Of a stretch of DNA of 64,000 bases, positions 11,001 to 22,679 are shown in pieces. The stretch is taken from NCBI RefSeq assembly GCF_030247185.1, contig NC_080572.1:131011567-131075566 (forward strand), written 5' to 3'. Each line of letters begins with the position of its first letter. The first letter of the stretch is position 1. The position numbers and the translations under genes were made by a program. The notes under the pieces are model-generated. The model ran no database searches. It had not been told where the DNA came from and saw only the letters and a list, made by a program, of their open reading frames with translations. Source of the stretch: Malaya genurostris. Its lineage: Eukaryota > Arthropoda > Insecta > Diptera > Culicidae.

Positions 11001-12927
11001 GCGTGACGTCTTTTATGGACAGCCCCTAAGAGGGGACTTAAGCATGAGCCCTGAGGAAGACTGAAATCATGTAACTGAATCGTATTGTCGACAAATCACC
11101 ATGCGCGAAATACATGTATTTCTCGGACAATAGACTATACAAAAATTTAATCAAAATTGGTGAAAGACCATGCTGATGCAACTTCTCAGATAGGATTTTT
11201 ATGGAAACTGAATCAAAAGCCCCCTTGATGTCTAGGAAAACTGACGCAATTTGTTCTTTACGAGCAAATGCCATTTGAATTTCGGTTGAGAGGCAACGCA
11301 AGACAATCGTTCGTTCCTTTGCCCCTGCGGAAGCCGAATTGTGTATCTGGAAGTAAGCCATCAGTTTCGACCCAATTGTCTAGACGAAACAGAATCATTT
11401 TCTCGAACAATTTCCGGATACAGGAAATCGGCATAGCAATCGGCCGATATGAATTGTGATCGGAGGCTGGTTCCCCTGGTTTTTGAATGGCGATAACTCT
11501 TACTTGTCTCCAGTCATGTGGGACAATATTATCCTCAAGAAACCTATTGAATAAACTCAATAAGCGCCTTTTGGCAGAGTCAGGCAAATTTTTCAACAAG
11601 TTGAATTTGATTTTGTCTAACCCCGGAGCTTTATTGTTACACGATGAAAGCGCAAGTGAGAACTGTACCATCGAAAAAGGTGTTTCGTTTCTGTTTGAAG
11701 AGGCGACGCGCATGATCGTCTGTTCCGGAACAGAATCGGGACATACTTTTTTAGCGAAATCGAATATCCAGCGGTTAAAATATTCCTCGCTTTCATTCGT
11801 GGTGTTTTCGTTGCGCATTCGTCGGGCTGTGTTCCAAAGAGTGCTCATTGATGTTTCTTTCGATAATCCGTCTACGAATCGACGCCAATAACCGGTTTTC
11901 TTCGCTTTAATCATGCTTTTCATTTTTGTGTTCAATGCCGCGTAGTTTCTAAAATTATCTGTTTTTCCTGAACTCGATAAATGATGAAGCTCTCTCCGCG
12001 TTTAATTCTGAGCACTCTTTGTCCCACCACGGGTTGGGAGAACGGATGTTAGTTTTCGCGCCGGGTACAGGTTTCGTCTGAGCTTGAGTCGCTGTGTCGA
12101 GAATCAAGCCAGCCAAAAACGTGTACTCTTCCTCCGGAGGAAGTTCTTGTGTTGTTTCTAGTTTCTCCGATATCGAATTTGTGTAGCATTTCCAATCAAT
12201 ATTTCGTGTGAGGTCATACGAAACATTGATTGTCTCCGATGGTCTTAATCCGTAGGCGATTGAAATCACGAGAGGTAGATGATCACTACCGTGGGGATCA
12301 GGGATCACCTTCCACGTGCAGTCCAACCGTAGCTATGTCGAGCAAAGGGATAAATCTAGCGCACTTGGTCTTGCTGGTGGTGCAGGAATTCGTGTCATTT
12401 CTCCCGTATTCAAGATTGTCATATTGAAGTTGTCGCAAATATCATGGATCATAGTTGATCTGTTATCGTCGAGAAGACAGCTCCATCCCGTACCGTGTGA
12501 GTTAAAGTCTCCTAAAACCAACGTCGATGCAGGAAGGAGCTCAATGGTATCACTGAGCCCCTGATACCCAACCGAGGCTCTTGGGGGAATGTAGATGGCA
12601 GCAATGCAAAGGTCCTTGCCTTTGATTGTAACATGACATGCGACAACTTCAATACCTGGTACCGATGGGAGGTTAATGCGATAGAAAGAATAGCGCTTTT
12701 TGATCCCTAAAAGTACTCTTACGATCATCTCGATTCAGACGAATAATGTTAAAATCGTGGAAGTTTAAGGTTATTTCAGAAGTTAGCCAAGTTTCACATA
12801 ATGCAAATGCGTCACATTTCATATTATTCACTAGAAATTTGAATGAATCCATTTTTGGAATGATACTTCTACAATTCCACTGTATAACAGTGATTGTATC
12901 CGTGACCTCGGTGGGTGACTTAGCCAT
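8089..12927 (-). pseudogene. I-clade ORF2: endonuclease, reverse transcriptase, RNase H (broken)
   Basis: Read on the minus strand from 12927. An APE-type endonuclease starts with VIQWNCRSIIPKM and has LVLGDFNSHG and a GSDHLP motif near 12280. The RT spans about 11935-8981, with NNKAPGLDKI, NSYRPIAM, LDIKGAFDSV, PLLYNFHVN and RQLADDSV; the last is the FADD-box equivalent, with LADD as usual in this clade. An RNase H-like part lies at 9012-8698 (VFYTDGSN, IVTDSLSSIEAL), and a tail at 8673-8089 includes VWVPSHCSIPGNEKAD and a C-x-C…H…C pattern. Frameshifts occur near 12700, 12330, 11940, 11270 and 9000. The Harbinger-like insert sits between the GVPQG-type box and PLLYNF. Inactive as it stands. 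Confidence 0.8.
9860..11026. mobile_element. PIF/Harbinger-like non-autonomous element
   Basis: Terminal inverted repeats begin ggggctgtccataaaagacg at 9860 and end with the inverse, …tggacagcccc, at 11026; at least 26 bp match. The 3-bp duplication TAA flanks it (9857-9859 and 11027-11029). A TWA target and G-rich TIR starts fit PIF/Harbinger. Subterminal C-rich 'gtcac' tracts occur at both ends. No transposase frame is present in the 1167 bp. It lies inside the RT region of the I element, so it is younger than that insertion. Confidence 0.75.
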
Positions 12928-13115
12928 CGAAGAATACGATCGCTGAAAAAAGGGGCCATTTTGCAGTCAACTGCTTCAAGAATGTTTTAACTGTAGGAAT
13001 AAAAGCCATTAATAGACTTTTAAGAGGTTCTAAAATATTGAAGGCAGTCATGATCCAGTCCACGATATCGGAGAATTTAACAAACCCAGTATCTGGTAAA
13101 TTCTCTCACTGATCT

Positions 13116-14220
13116 TTAGGGACTTTCGGGGGTTTTGAAGTCCCTGGAAGTGATGGAAATTCTTGCTCGGAATTTAATTTCCCAAGCCCTGGAGCTTTTT
13201 TCTCCGGTTTTTTGCATCACTTCCAGTTGTTTTAATTTTTTGAGACCCACCAGAAGATACCTTCGAACCCTTACTAGGGTGCTTACTAGAAGATTTATTT
13301 CTTCTCTTTCTGAAGCTATGAGGAACCGCCGAAGATGTACCTTCAAGGGGATCAACATTTCAGCAAAGGAATGCTTCGAATGTTGCTTAAGTTTGTCTTT
13401 GCGCAGTTTGTACGCGGGGCATGCCGAGAGGTCATGCGGTCCCTCCTTACAGTAGAGACACTTTTCAATGTCTCCGCCGCAGGAGTTATCCGCATGACTT
13501 CCTCCACATTTGATATAACGGGATTTATTGCAACAATGGGATGCTGTATGTCCCAATTGTTTGCTATTAGTGCAGTTCATGACCCGCGGCACAAAAAGGA
13601 GAACAGGTAAACGTCACTCGATACGAGTCTGATGGGATGTAGGACTTAGTCCCATCCTTAGCGATCGATACTGAGCGCAATTGCTTGCAGTTCAGTATCT
13701 TAACATTCTTGAATAAGGGGTTTTTAAAACCGCCTGCCCCATGCTTAAGAATGTCCTCGAAAGTCAGACTCGGATCGGTGATCACGCCGTCTATCTCGAC
13801 TTCGCGAGCTGGAATGTAAACGCGATACTCCCGCGTGAAGAGCTCACATTGAACGATCTCGTTAGCCTGTTTTGCACTGGCTAACAAGACCCGAAGCTTG
13901 TCTGGGCGTACTTTTTCAATCTTTTGTATTGTAGAATATCGCGAGGTCTGGTCTTTAGATAATCTAAGGATGTTCAATTTTTTTCCGTTTGCTTTGGTCC
14001 AGATGTAAACCATCCAAGCAAGCCCATCGGGATAATTTTTTATACGTATCGGATTATTGCTACCAGATGACTCCATCTGCAGGGAGGTCAGGCATTGCTG
14101 AGCCTTTTGACATGCACGGAAAAGTGTCCGTTCTTGAGTAAAAAGCACTTTTTTCTGTCTCTCTCTCTCTGCACTGTCCAACGAAACGTTTCTCTTTTTA
14201 TCACTATATATATTTATCAC
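13116..14220 (-). pseudogene. I-clade ORF1 (gag-like, CCHC knuckles), frameshifted
   Basis: A 217-codon frame from 14220 carries the ORF1 N-terminal and RNA-binding part (IKNYPDGLAW, SLTFEDILKHG). It loses frame near 13590. The continuing frame (13592-13116) carries the knuckle region, with CTNSKQLGHTASHCC, YIKCGGSH and KCLYCKEGPHDLSACP. The first knuckle's second cysteine is a serine (CTNS) and a further cysteine is replaced (SRYIKC), so zinc binding is damaged. This protein would package element RNA. The location directly upstream of ORF2 fits the I clade. Confidence 0.75.
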
Positions 14221-14719
14221 TGTTTCTAATGTATATGTAAACGATATATACGCAGCGCTCAGCTGGCGCTGGCTAACGGTACCACATCACGCAGTGCTGC
14301 TTTACACAAGATCACAGTCGGCCTTAAGAACGGATTAATTCGAATTATCACTCGACCGCACTGATGCAGACAATAGAATACGCAATGACCTTGATAACGG
14401 AATAAAACAATTCACCACCCGATTGGAAAGACACGAGTTTGTGTCCGATCAGCCCGATAGTTACAGTGAAACTGTCGTTGTGAACGTATTTGGTTTTAAA
14501 TAACTATTTATTGGAATATGAATTAAAATTAAATTATTAAGATTTAAATTGGGTGTTTAGTCACAAGTGGTGACTTTTCAGCCCTATTATATATATGATT
14601 TGGTTATTACCATGAGGACATTATTTGCTTCCGCAATTCTGAGATTTTTGTGTAGGGAAAATTCTAAACCTACTTGTATTGTGTAATGGGGAAAAGGAAC
14701 TTATATACTAACTTACTAA

Positions 14720-17369
14720 CTAATACAGAGAGCGAATCGATTCAATTGAAGATTGCATCGATTTTTGTCGGAATTTGCTTATAATATTATGTGACATTAC
14801 ATCTAATGGTTCTATATTTGTGAGTCTGTGTAACTCATTTGTACTAAACCAGGGAGGACGCTTCAAAATCATTTTCAGAATTTTATTCTGAATCCTTTGA
14901 AGCGTTTTCTTCCTGGTGGAACAACAACTTGACCAAATTGGTACTGCATAAAGCATGGCTGGTCTGAAAATTTGTTTATAAATTAACAACTTGTTTTTTA
15001 GACAGAGCTTAGAATTTCTGTTTATAAGAGGATATAAACATTTAATATATTTATTACACTTGGCCTGGATTCCTTCAATTTGATCCTTGAAAGTTTTTTG
15101 TCATACGTTAAACCTAAGTATTTAGCTTGATCAGACCATGTCAATTCCAAGCCATTCAATTTGAGAATGTGATTATTGTTTGGTTTATGAAAAGAAGCTC
15201 TTGGCTTATGAGGAAAGATAATTAATTGCGTTTTTGCTGCATTTGGTTTAATTTTCCATTTTGACAGATATTCGCTGAAAATATTTAAACTTCTTTGTAG
15301 GCGACTGCAGATCACTCTTAGATTTCTACCTGTGGCTAACAGACTTGTGTCGTCATAGAATAGCGATTGCTGACAACCAACGGGTAGATTTGGAAGATCA
15401 AAAGTGAAAATATTATAGAAGATTGGAGCTACGCTCGAACCCTGCGGAACACCGGCTCGTACGGGTAGCAATTCAGATTTTTAATTCTGATAGCTAACCT
15501 GAAGAGTACGATCAGTTAAATAATTTTGAATCATTTTGATCAAATAAATAGGAAACTGGAAATCAGACATTTTTGCTATTAAACCTTTGTGCCAAACACT
15601 GTCGAATGCTTTTTCTATGTCTAGAAGAGCAACTCCGGTGGATAACCCAGAAGATTTATTTGCTTTTATCATGTTCGTTACTCTGACAAGTTGATGAGTA
15701 GTTGAATGTTCATGACGAAATCCAAACTGTTCTGGTAAAAAAATGAATTCTCATTTATATGAGACATCATTCTCAACAAGATAATTTTTTCAAAAAGTTT
15801 ACTGATAGAAGAAAGTAAGCTAATTGGTCGATAACTTGATGTTTCTGCTGGATTTTTATCAGGTTTCAGGATAGGAATTACTTTGGCGTTTTTCCATCTT
15901 TTTGGGAAGTAAGCTAATGAAAAACACTTGTTGAAAATTTTAACCAGGAGTCTCAAGGCAACATCGGGAAAATTTTTAATAAGAATATTAAAAATTCCAT
16001 CACTACCAGGAGCTTTCATGTTTTTGAGTTTCCTAATAATTGATTTAATTTCGTCAAAATTCGTCTCAATAATGTCATCGTGTGATAACACTTGGGTTGA
16101 AATATGCTCATATTTCAGTGAGACTTCATTTTCAATAGGACTCACAACGTTCAAATTAAAATTGTGTACACTCTCAAACTTCTGAGCAAGTTTTTGTGCT
16201 TTTTCACCGTTTGTAAGAAGTATTTGATTTCCTTCCTTGAGAGCAGGAATTTTTTTCTGAGGTTTCTTAAGATCCTTGGAAAGTTTCCAGAAAGGTTTAG
16301 AATATGGTTTAATTTGTTCAACTTCATTAGCGAAATTTTCATTTCGCAAAAGAGTAAATCTATGTTTAATTTCCTTTTGTAAATCCTTAACTATGTTTTC
16401 CATAGCAGGATCACGAGAACGTTGATATTGTCGTCGACGAACATTCTTCAACCGAATGAGCAGTTGAAGATTGTCATTGATGATAGGAGAATTTAATTTA
16501 GTTTGAGCTTTGGGAATTGAAAGATTTCTAGCTTCCATAATATAATGATTAAAATTATCAATTGCTGTGTCGATGTCCGCAGAATTTTCTAAAATAGTTT
16601 CATGATCCACATAATTTTCAATGTGAGATTTGTGATCCATCCAATTAGCTCTATGATAGTTGAATATAGAACTAATTGGATTAATTATAGCTCCGTTGGA
16701 AAATCTGAATGTTACAGGAAGATGATCTGAGTCAAAGTCAGCATGTGTAATCGGTTCACTACAAATGCAACTTTGATCCGTTAGAACCAGATCAATTGTA
16801 GACGGGTTTTTCACGGAAGAGAAACAAGTAGGATTACTGGGATGAAGAACTGTGAAGTAACCAGCTGAGAGTTGATTATGAAGTATTTTACCATTACTGT
16901 TTTTTTGCCTACAATTCCACTGGACATGCTTAGCATTTAAGTCCCCTATTACGAAAACTTTCGATCGATATCTTGTGAGTTTTTACAAATCGCCTTTAAA
17001 GAAATTTAATTGTTCGCCGGTGCATTTGAATGGCAAATATGCTCCAGCGATGAAATAAATTCCATGAATGGTTTCAACTTCGATTCCCAAGCTTTCAATA
17101 ACTTTAGTATTGAAAGAAGGTAAAATTCGATGTTTAATTTGCCGTTGGACAAAAATGGCAACTCCACCACCCATTCCAGTAAACCTGTCAAATCGATGAA
17201 CCACATAATGTGGATTACTTTTCAATTTGACATTTGGTTTAAGAAAAGTTTCTGTCACAATGGCAATATGGATTTTGTGAACTTCGAGAAAATTATAAAA
17301 TTCATCTTCACTCGATTTCAAAGATCGAGCATTCCAATTTGAAATATTCAAATAATTATTTAACATCAC
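14720..17369 (-). pseudogene. Jockey-clade ORF2: endonuclease and reverse transcriptase (broken)
   Basis: Read from 17369. The endonuclease has LNISNWNARSLKSSE, VTETFLKP, GGGVAIFVQRQ and, after an in-frame stop at about 16981, FVIGDLNAKH, then DFDSDHLPV. The RT follows with MKAPGSDGI, YRPISLLSSISKLFEKI, LLDIEKAFDSVWH, RAGVPQGSSVAPIFYN and LFYDDTSLLA. The catalytic box reads FYDD rather than the usual FADD. Breaks lie near 16981, 15677, 15475, 15020 and 14990. Stops and small shifts account for most of them, so the element is a moderately old copy. ORF2 in this clade nicks the target and copies the RNA. Confidence 0.85.
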
Positions 17370-20300
17370 TGTTAAATTTCAAATTCATTATAATATTATT
17401 TGCAAATTTCCATCCGATTTGAAATGCTTTAAAAAGTGATGAAGTCGAATTCATTTGGATGATCATTTGAAAAAGTTGATCTTGTAGGTAGATCATTTTA
17501 TTTTCAGTTATATCGTCTAAATCGACTTCGTTTAAAGAAGCGAATGGCATTGAAGGAATATTTGTAGGTAGACTGCCATTAGAAGAAGATGATTTGGCCG
17601 GTCTACCTATTAATAAATTGTTTTCGTTAGAAGATGGACTGCAAGGCGGTCCTGTGTTTTGAGGCAGGCGTACCTGTTTTACCTTTTTTTATATATATAA
17701 AAAATAGGTATAGAATTCGCTCAAAATTTAGAATATTTTTCCGAGGCCCGGAGGGCCGAATGGCATATACCAATCGATTCAGCTCGACGAACTGAGCAAA
17801 TGTCTGTGTGTGTGTGTGTGTGTATGTGTGTGTGTATGTGTGTGTGTATGTGTGTGTGTCTGTATGTGTGTTGTCAACTAAGAGGTCGAGATCTCAGAGA
17901 TGGCTGGACCGATTTTGATCAAACTAGTCGCAAATGAAAGGTCTCCCCGTCACCCAAAACGCTATTGAATGGTTTTGAGATCGGATGTTTACTTTTTGAG
18001 TTATACGAAGTTTTATGTTAATATTTTCAGTTTTTTGACAGTATCTGTCACAATTGACATTGAAAACAAAATATGTTTTCAGACTTAGATTCCGCACGGT
18101 AATACCTATCCAACAAGCCATAGATTGTTAAAATCCGTCCATTTTTAACGGAGATATGGAAATTTTTGTGTAAACGACTTTTCCCCCTATTCTAGCAGTA
18201 GGAGTTTTGAGCGCTGTATGGCAAAGAAATGCTTGGGAGCAACGGAAAACACGATTTTCTATACTGTTACATACAATTGTTTCTAAGTACCAAATAGACT
18301 GTGTACAGCATCCTTTTTCATGACATTTAGCCTCGGGCCGATTTTAGCACGGTTCGTTTTTGGCAACATGATCGTTCGAATATGACATATATAAACCAGA
18401 TGATGGCAGATTTTTTTAAATTATATTGTTTTAAACTACTTACAGCAAAAAATGCTGGAGGAATATAACATCCATATACCATTCGAATCAGTTCGTCGAG
18501 ATCAGCAAATGCGTGTGTGACAAATAATTTCACTCAATTTTCTCGGAAAATTTCTTTTCTACAAATTCAGATTCATACGAAAAGTCGTATGCTCCCAAAC
18601 AAAGTTTCTGAATTATGTTTGGTTCCGACCTCTGGTTCCGGAGCTACAGGATGATATGTGAAACGAAATAAAAATTGAGTAACTCATTTTTCGCGTAGAT
18701 GGTTGAACCGATCTAAGATTCAAATGAAATCTAAGAATCATCTAAGATTCAAATGAAAAGTTTCAAGATTCTATAAAACATCTTGCTCTTCAGTCAGATC
18801 CAACTTCCGGTTTAGGAGATACAGGGTGATTAGTATGAAAATGTCCATTTCACATAAATTAATCAGGTTTATCGTTTTAGCAGATTTGGATAGTAGATAA
18901 AAGAAAATTAACTTTTTTCAGTTTTAGTGGTATTCAGCTTTCGATTCAGAAGGCACCTAAAAATTTAATTCGTGCTATGATTTCTCAAAGATGTCTTCTC
19001 TGATTTTCAAATATTTTGAAACAAATGTAAACTATACTGCTACTCAGGTGAATTTATCTGACTTCGGCCATACCGATTTTGGAATTCCGGTTCCAGTATA
19101 AAATCGTTTCTCAAAGCTCAATAATTTCCTCAAAAAAAGCCTAATCAAATTTCAGAAACAAAATTTAAAATTAAAATAAACTTTTATGCAAAATTAATTA
19201 ATTTTATTCTATTATGACTTCCGATTCTCGAATCACATGATGATGAATTTTTAAATTTCAAACCGATATAGAAGATGACAATCCCGAAAAGCTTCAAAGT
19301 TGGACTTAAAACTTTTGTAATTTATTCGTCAAGTCAATTCATGACCATACGAATCGGTTTGGGTTATGCTGGTTCCTGAATACCGCTCTGGAAGTACCTT
19401 AAATTACCGTAAACTCTAAAGTGGAGCTTACATATCATGGCATGTTTAATCGATTATCACACTTTTAGATTCAAATTCGATCCGATTTGCAGTTTCGACA
19501 TTACAGAGTAATGAGTGATTAAAATCTCAAATTATCGCTTAAAACGACGGTCATTCAAATAATGTCATGAACACTTAAACACCGAAGAATGTTCATGCAA
19601 AAAATACATGCGGATTGATAAAAAAGGTATCATCTCACTGCTAGGTGGATTAAACACGTTTTTTTGTTTTAAATTCGAAGAAATAGGTGCCTTAGAAGAA
19701 TTAGGCGTGGCATTTGTAACGGTTTTTTGATTTTCAGGTATGTTCTGTAAATTTAAGGTCGTTGATTTGACTTGTTGTCTAAGCGAACGAGCGTTTAAAA
19801 TTTTTTCCCTGACAGGACATTTCAAATAATTGGATTTATGATTTCCATTGCAATTTGAACATGAAAATTTATCAGTGGTTTCATTCATTGGACAAACGTC
19901 TTTCGAATGCGATTTACCACAATTCAAACACCGTATATCCATATGACAATTTTTGGTTCCATGACCGAAGCCTTGGCAACGACGACATTGCGTTAAGTTT
20001 GCAATACGATTATGCCGTTTATAATGTTCCCAATGAATTTTAATGTGGGAAATGAAACGTACTTTTTCTAAAGTTTTCAAATTGTTTACATCACTTCGAT
20101 TGAAGTGTATTAGGTAAAATTCATGGGAAATTCCAGAGCGTGGTTTAGAAGTACCATTCGCTCTTTTTTTCATAAGTATTTCTTGGGAAGGGGCAAAACC
20201 AAGCAATTCTTTTATTTCATTTTTAATTTCATCAATACTTTGATCATTTGATAAGCCTTTCAAGACAGCCATGAAAGGTCTGTCTGATTTTATATCATAT

Positions 20301-20605
20301 GAATAAAATTTATGAAGTTTCTCGGACAAATATCGAAAAAGTCGTTCGTAATCTTCCAATCCATCAACCAAGACTCGACATTCTCCTCTTCGTCCGATTT
20401 GAAATGAGACTTTTACTTCCGGGAGAAAAGTAGAAAGCTCAGTACGGAATGCTTTGAAGTCGGAAATCATCACCGTCACTGGTGGCATAGATTGTTGTTT
20501 CTTCCCAGAACGACAAGTGTCCATTTTGGGAATTTTTGAAGAATTTTCTTCTATGTCGCTACAATCGGATTCAGGAAGAATCTCGTAAATATTGGTAGGC
20601 GGCAT
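17356..20605 (-). pseudogene. Jockey-clade ORF1 (gag-like), split by repeat A
   Basis: ATG at 20605 opens MPPTNIYEILPESD…, an N-terminal acidic part, then a C2HC-associated domain (about residues 75-190) and three zinc knuckles: CRRCQGFGHGTKNC, CLNCGKSHSKDVC and CSNCNGNHKSNYLKC (about residues 205-265). The frame runs into the repeat A tail at about 19664. The C-terminal remainder resumes beyond the insert (about 17687-17370) in broken form and contains FASLNEVDLDDITENKM. The plus-strand copy at 27.1 kb shows the uninterrupted order across this point. The protein is an RNA-binding nucleoprotein of the element. Confidence 0.8.
17688..19664 (+). repeat. Dispersed repeat A, long copy nested in Jockey ORF1
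   Basis: Two hallmark blocks occur, 'gaggcccggagggccgaatg' near 17742 and 'ataccattcgaatcagttcg' near 18476, each followed by a TG-rich run or 'gatggctg(g/a)accgat' paragraphs. The segment may thus be two copies, or one with an internal duplication. It ends with the family tail 'ctgctaggtggattaaa'. Both flanks are Jockey ORF1 sequence. A (TG)n run occupies about 17808-17868. Confidence 0.65.
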
Positions 20606-20668
20606 AGGATCTACGGAAGGGAAATCAGTCCTTTTTTACATTCAGATTCTATAAGATCGTGAATGTTA

Positions 20669-21943
20669 AAGCTTGCTTCATTTAGAATTGGAACAAACTT
20701 TTGCTCATATTGTGGCGCTCCTGGTGGACGGATTTGGAAGCTCTTGGCGCCCACGTGTCGGGAATTTTGTCAGCTTCACGTATGATTTTTGACATTCCGA
20801 AAATCGATTGCACTTTGTAAACAATCAACATGGAAGCCAAAGAAGGAAAAAAAATTGTGCACAGTTATTTGGAAAATCCATTGTGGTCTGCATCTAGGCT
20901 AGCTAAACAGCTGAAATTGCCCAGAAATACCGTATGGCGCGTTATCAAACGGTATAAGAAAACATTGACAACGATTCGGAAGCCTCAAGCCGATCGTCGG
21001 AGTCGAACTGACGACCGGAAATTGCGTGGTAAGATTTTGAAGACGATTAAGAGAAATCCTAATCTGTCGGACCGTGATTTCTCCAGAAAATTCGGTGCTG
21101 CCCATAGTACCGTGAGGAGAACTAGACTCCGGGAAGGAATCAAGTCGTATCGAGCTAGCAAACAGCCAAATCGGACCATGAAACAGAATAGTGTGGTCAA
21201 AATTCGTGCTCGGAAACTATATGACCAGGTGCTGACCAAGTTCAACGGGTGTCTTCTGATGGACGATGAAACCTGTGTCAAGGCTGACTTCGGTCAAATC
21301 CCAGGTCAAAAATTTTACTTGGCAACGGCTCGGGGGGATGTTCCAGCCAAATTTAAATTTGTTTTTGCCGACAAATTTGCAAGAAAATTTATGATTTGGC
21401 CGGGCATTTGCAGCTGCGGCAAAAAACGAAAGTTTTTGTTACAAATAAGACAATGACATCGGAACTATACCAAAAAGAGTGTCTCCAAAAACGAATTTTG
21501 CCGTTCATTCGATCCCACGACCATCCTGTAATGTTTTGGCCAGATTTGGCAAGCTGTCATTACAGCAAAGCCGTTTAAGAATGGTATGCAGAGAAAGTGG
21601 TTCAGTTTGTTCCGAAAACCCTTAACCCACTCAACTGCCCCCAGTTCCGCCCTATTGAGAAATACTGGGCAATCATGAAGAGGAGACTCAAGGCAAAGGG
21701 AAACGTTGTCAAAGAATAAGATAGCTAAAACGATGGACGAAGAAGGTGTGCGCCGCCTACTGAGCCGTGTTACAGGAAAAATTCGAGAATTCCTTCAAAA
21801 CCGTGACGAATAATTTTATCCGTATTTTTTCATAAAAGTATGAAGAAAACGCTACATTTGTATAAAAAAAGATCTTGAATACAATAATAAATAACTGAAA
21901 TACAGGCAATTGTCTTTGTTCCAATTCTAAATGAAGCAAGCTT
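20669..21943 (+). mobile_element. ITmD37E-type mariner transposon, TIR-complete
   Basis: Perfect 29-bp inverted ends start aagcttgcttcatttagaat at 20669 and close at 21943. TA dinucleotides flank both (20667-20668, 21944-21945), the Tc1/mariner target. Length is 1275 bp. It lies in the leader of the Jockey element and is younger than it. The encoded transposase is broken. Confidence 0.92.
20830..21815 (+). pseudogene. DD37E mariner transposase, frameshifted and with a stop
   Basis: ATG at 20830 opens MEAKEGKKIVHSYLENP. A paired helix-turn-helix DNA-binding half covers about the first 120 residues (ASRLAKQLKLPRNTVWRVI, LSDRDFSRKFGAAHSTVRR). The catalytic core shows LLMDDETCVKADF, then FWPDLASCHYS and FRPIEKYWAIMK. 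Thirty-seven residues separate the second D and the E, which defines the DD37E type known from mosquitoes. The frame shifts near 21400 (GICSC to KKTKVFVTNK). A TAA replaces a glutamine codon just after HYSKAV at about 21576, and the end beyond 21715 has a further break. The intact TIRs mean a transposase supplied elsewhere might still act on it; that is inference. Confidence 0.9.
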
Positions 21944-21945
21944 TA

Positions 21946-22335
21946 TTAGAAAAATGTTGAATAACGGATTGTGGTTTATTCCGTATTGAATTATTTTTAG
22001 CCTTAGGCTTGTTGCCTTTCCGATTGGACGCAGGCATTTTTGAAATGAATGGAATTTTGAATTTTGAATAATAGTTCTTTGAATAGCTAGCCTTTAAAAA
22101 GGCTGATTAATTTCTTAGTCACTCTAATATCACTCTTTGTATAACTTAGTCACTCTAATATCACTTCTCTTAGCCTTGGCTGACTAATTGTTAGTCTTTT
22201 AAAAGACTGTTAGTGATTCAGGTAGCCTTGAAAAAGACTGAAGCCTTGAATCAATGAAACTCTAGGTGACCAGAAAAAATTTCCAGGAGCCAAGAGCTAT
22301 ATGCGTGCGGTGCGAACGACTGTTCAACACCGACT
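21946..22335 (-). repeat. Jockey leader with a series of short hairpins
   Basis: Words of the type AGTCTTT…AAAGACT and AGCCTT…AAGGCT recur between about 22075 and 22250, each forming a 6-9 bp hairpin ('gtcttttaaaagactg' is the clearest). The same series, in the other orientation, is in the second copy at 26815-27015. It lies in the 5' untranslated leader. Confidence 0.6.
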
Positions 22336-22521
22336 CATTGTGAACGTGTTGATTATAGCGCGATCAAGGCATCTCCAAACGAAATATTAAACGGAAAGCA
22401 GGAGACTCACACAGAACACATATCAGTATCCCATCCGGAGACAACAGATTAACCTGTAAAGAGATGACGGAATAGATTCGAACTCAACTCGTCACTCTTC
22501 ATCACGAACGCCTTCATAAAA

Positions 22522-22537
22522 GGTTCTTTTCAGAACC
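22522..22537 (+). promoter_or_regulatory. Histone-type mRNA 3' stem-loop
   Basis: ggttcttttcagaacc fits every position of the replication-dependent histone stem-loop consensus GGYYYTTYTNARRRCC. It is preceded by A-rich 'ataaaa' and followed by 'acca', as in real histone 3' ends, with purine-rich 'cataaagaac' about 14 bases on. No histone C-terminal coding sequence is recognisable upstream, so it is probably a relic of a histone gene or spacer. Confidence 0.6.
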
Positions 22538-22679
22538 ACCATTATTTCATCATAAAGAACTATACTAGTTATTTCGTAGTTTTTAGTTGTATGTCATAAT
22601 ATTTAATGTAATTAATCTGTACTTTAGTTTAGGTGTACCGTTTCAAATTCTAGTAGTGAAAAAAGGGAAAGCTTATACT

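Larger units (their letters stand above)
7572..14471 (-). mobile_element. I-clade non-LTR retrotransposon, near full length, with 15-bp target duplication
   Basis: The same 15 bases, ctgtcgttgtgaacg, stand at 7557-7571 and 14472-14486, directly outside the element. The 3' end on the minus strand is A-rich (the t-run at 7572-7581). Inside are, in order on the minus strand, an ORF1 with CCHC knuckles and an ORF2 with endonuclease, reverse transcriptase and a C-terminal RNase H-like region, the I-factor arrangement. Without the nested 1.17-kb insert at 9860-11026 the element is about 5.7 kb, close to full length for the clade. All reading frames are interrupted, so it is inactive. Confidence 0.85.
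14490..22335 (-). mobile_element. Jockey-clade non-LTR retrotransposon, copy 1, with nested insertions
   Basis: A minus-strand element: 5' leader (22335-20606), ORF1, then ORF2. It is split by a repeat A copy (17688-19664) inside ORF1 and by a mariner (20669-21943) in the leader. Its leader matches the leader of the plus-strand copy at 26.75-27.05 kb, including the 'cgcaccgcacgc' start region and the hairpin series. The 3' end is uncertain, placed near the target site of the I element. No target duplication was found. Confidence 0.75.
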
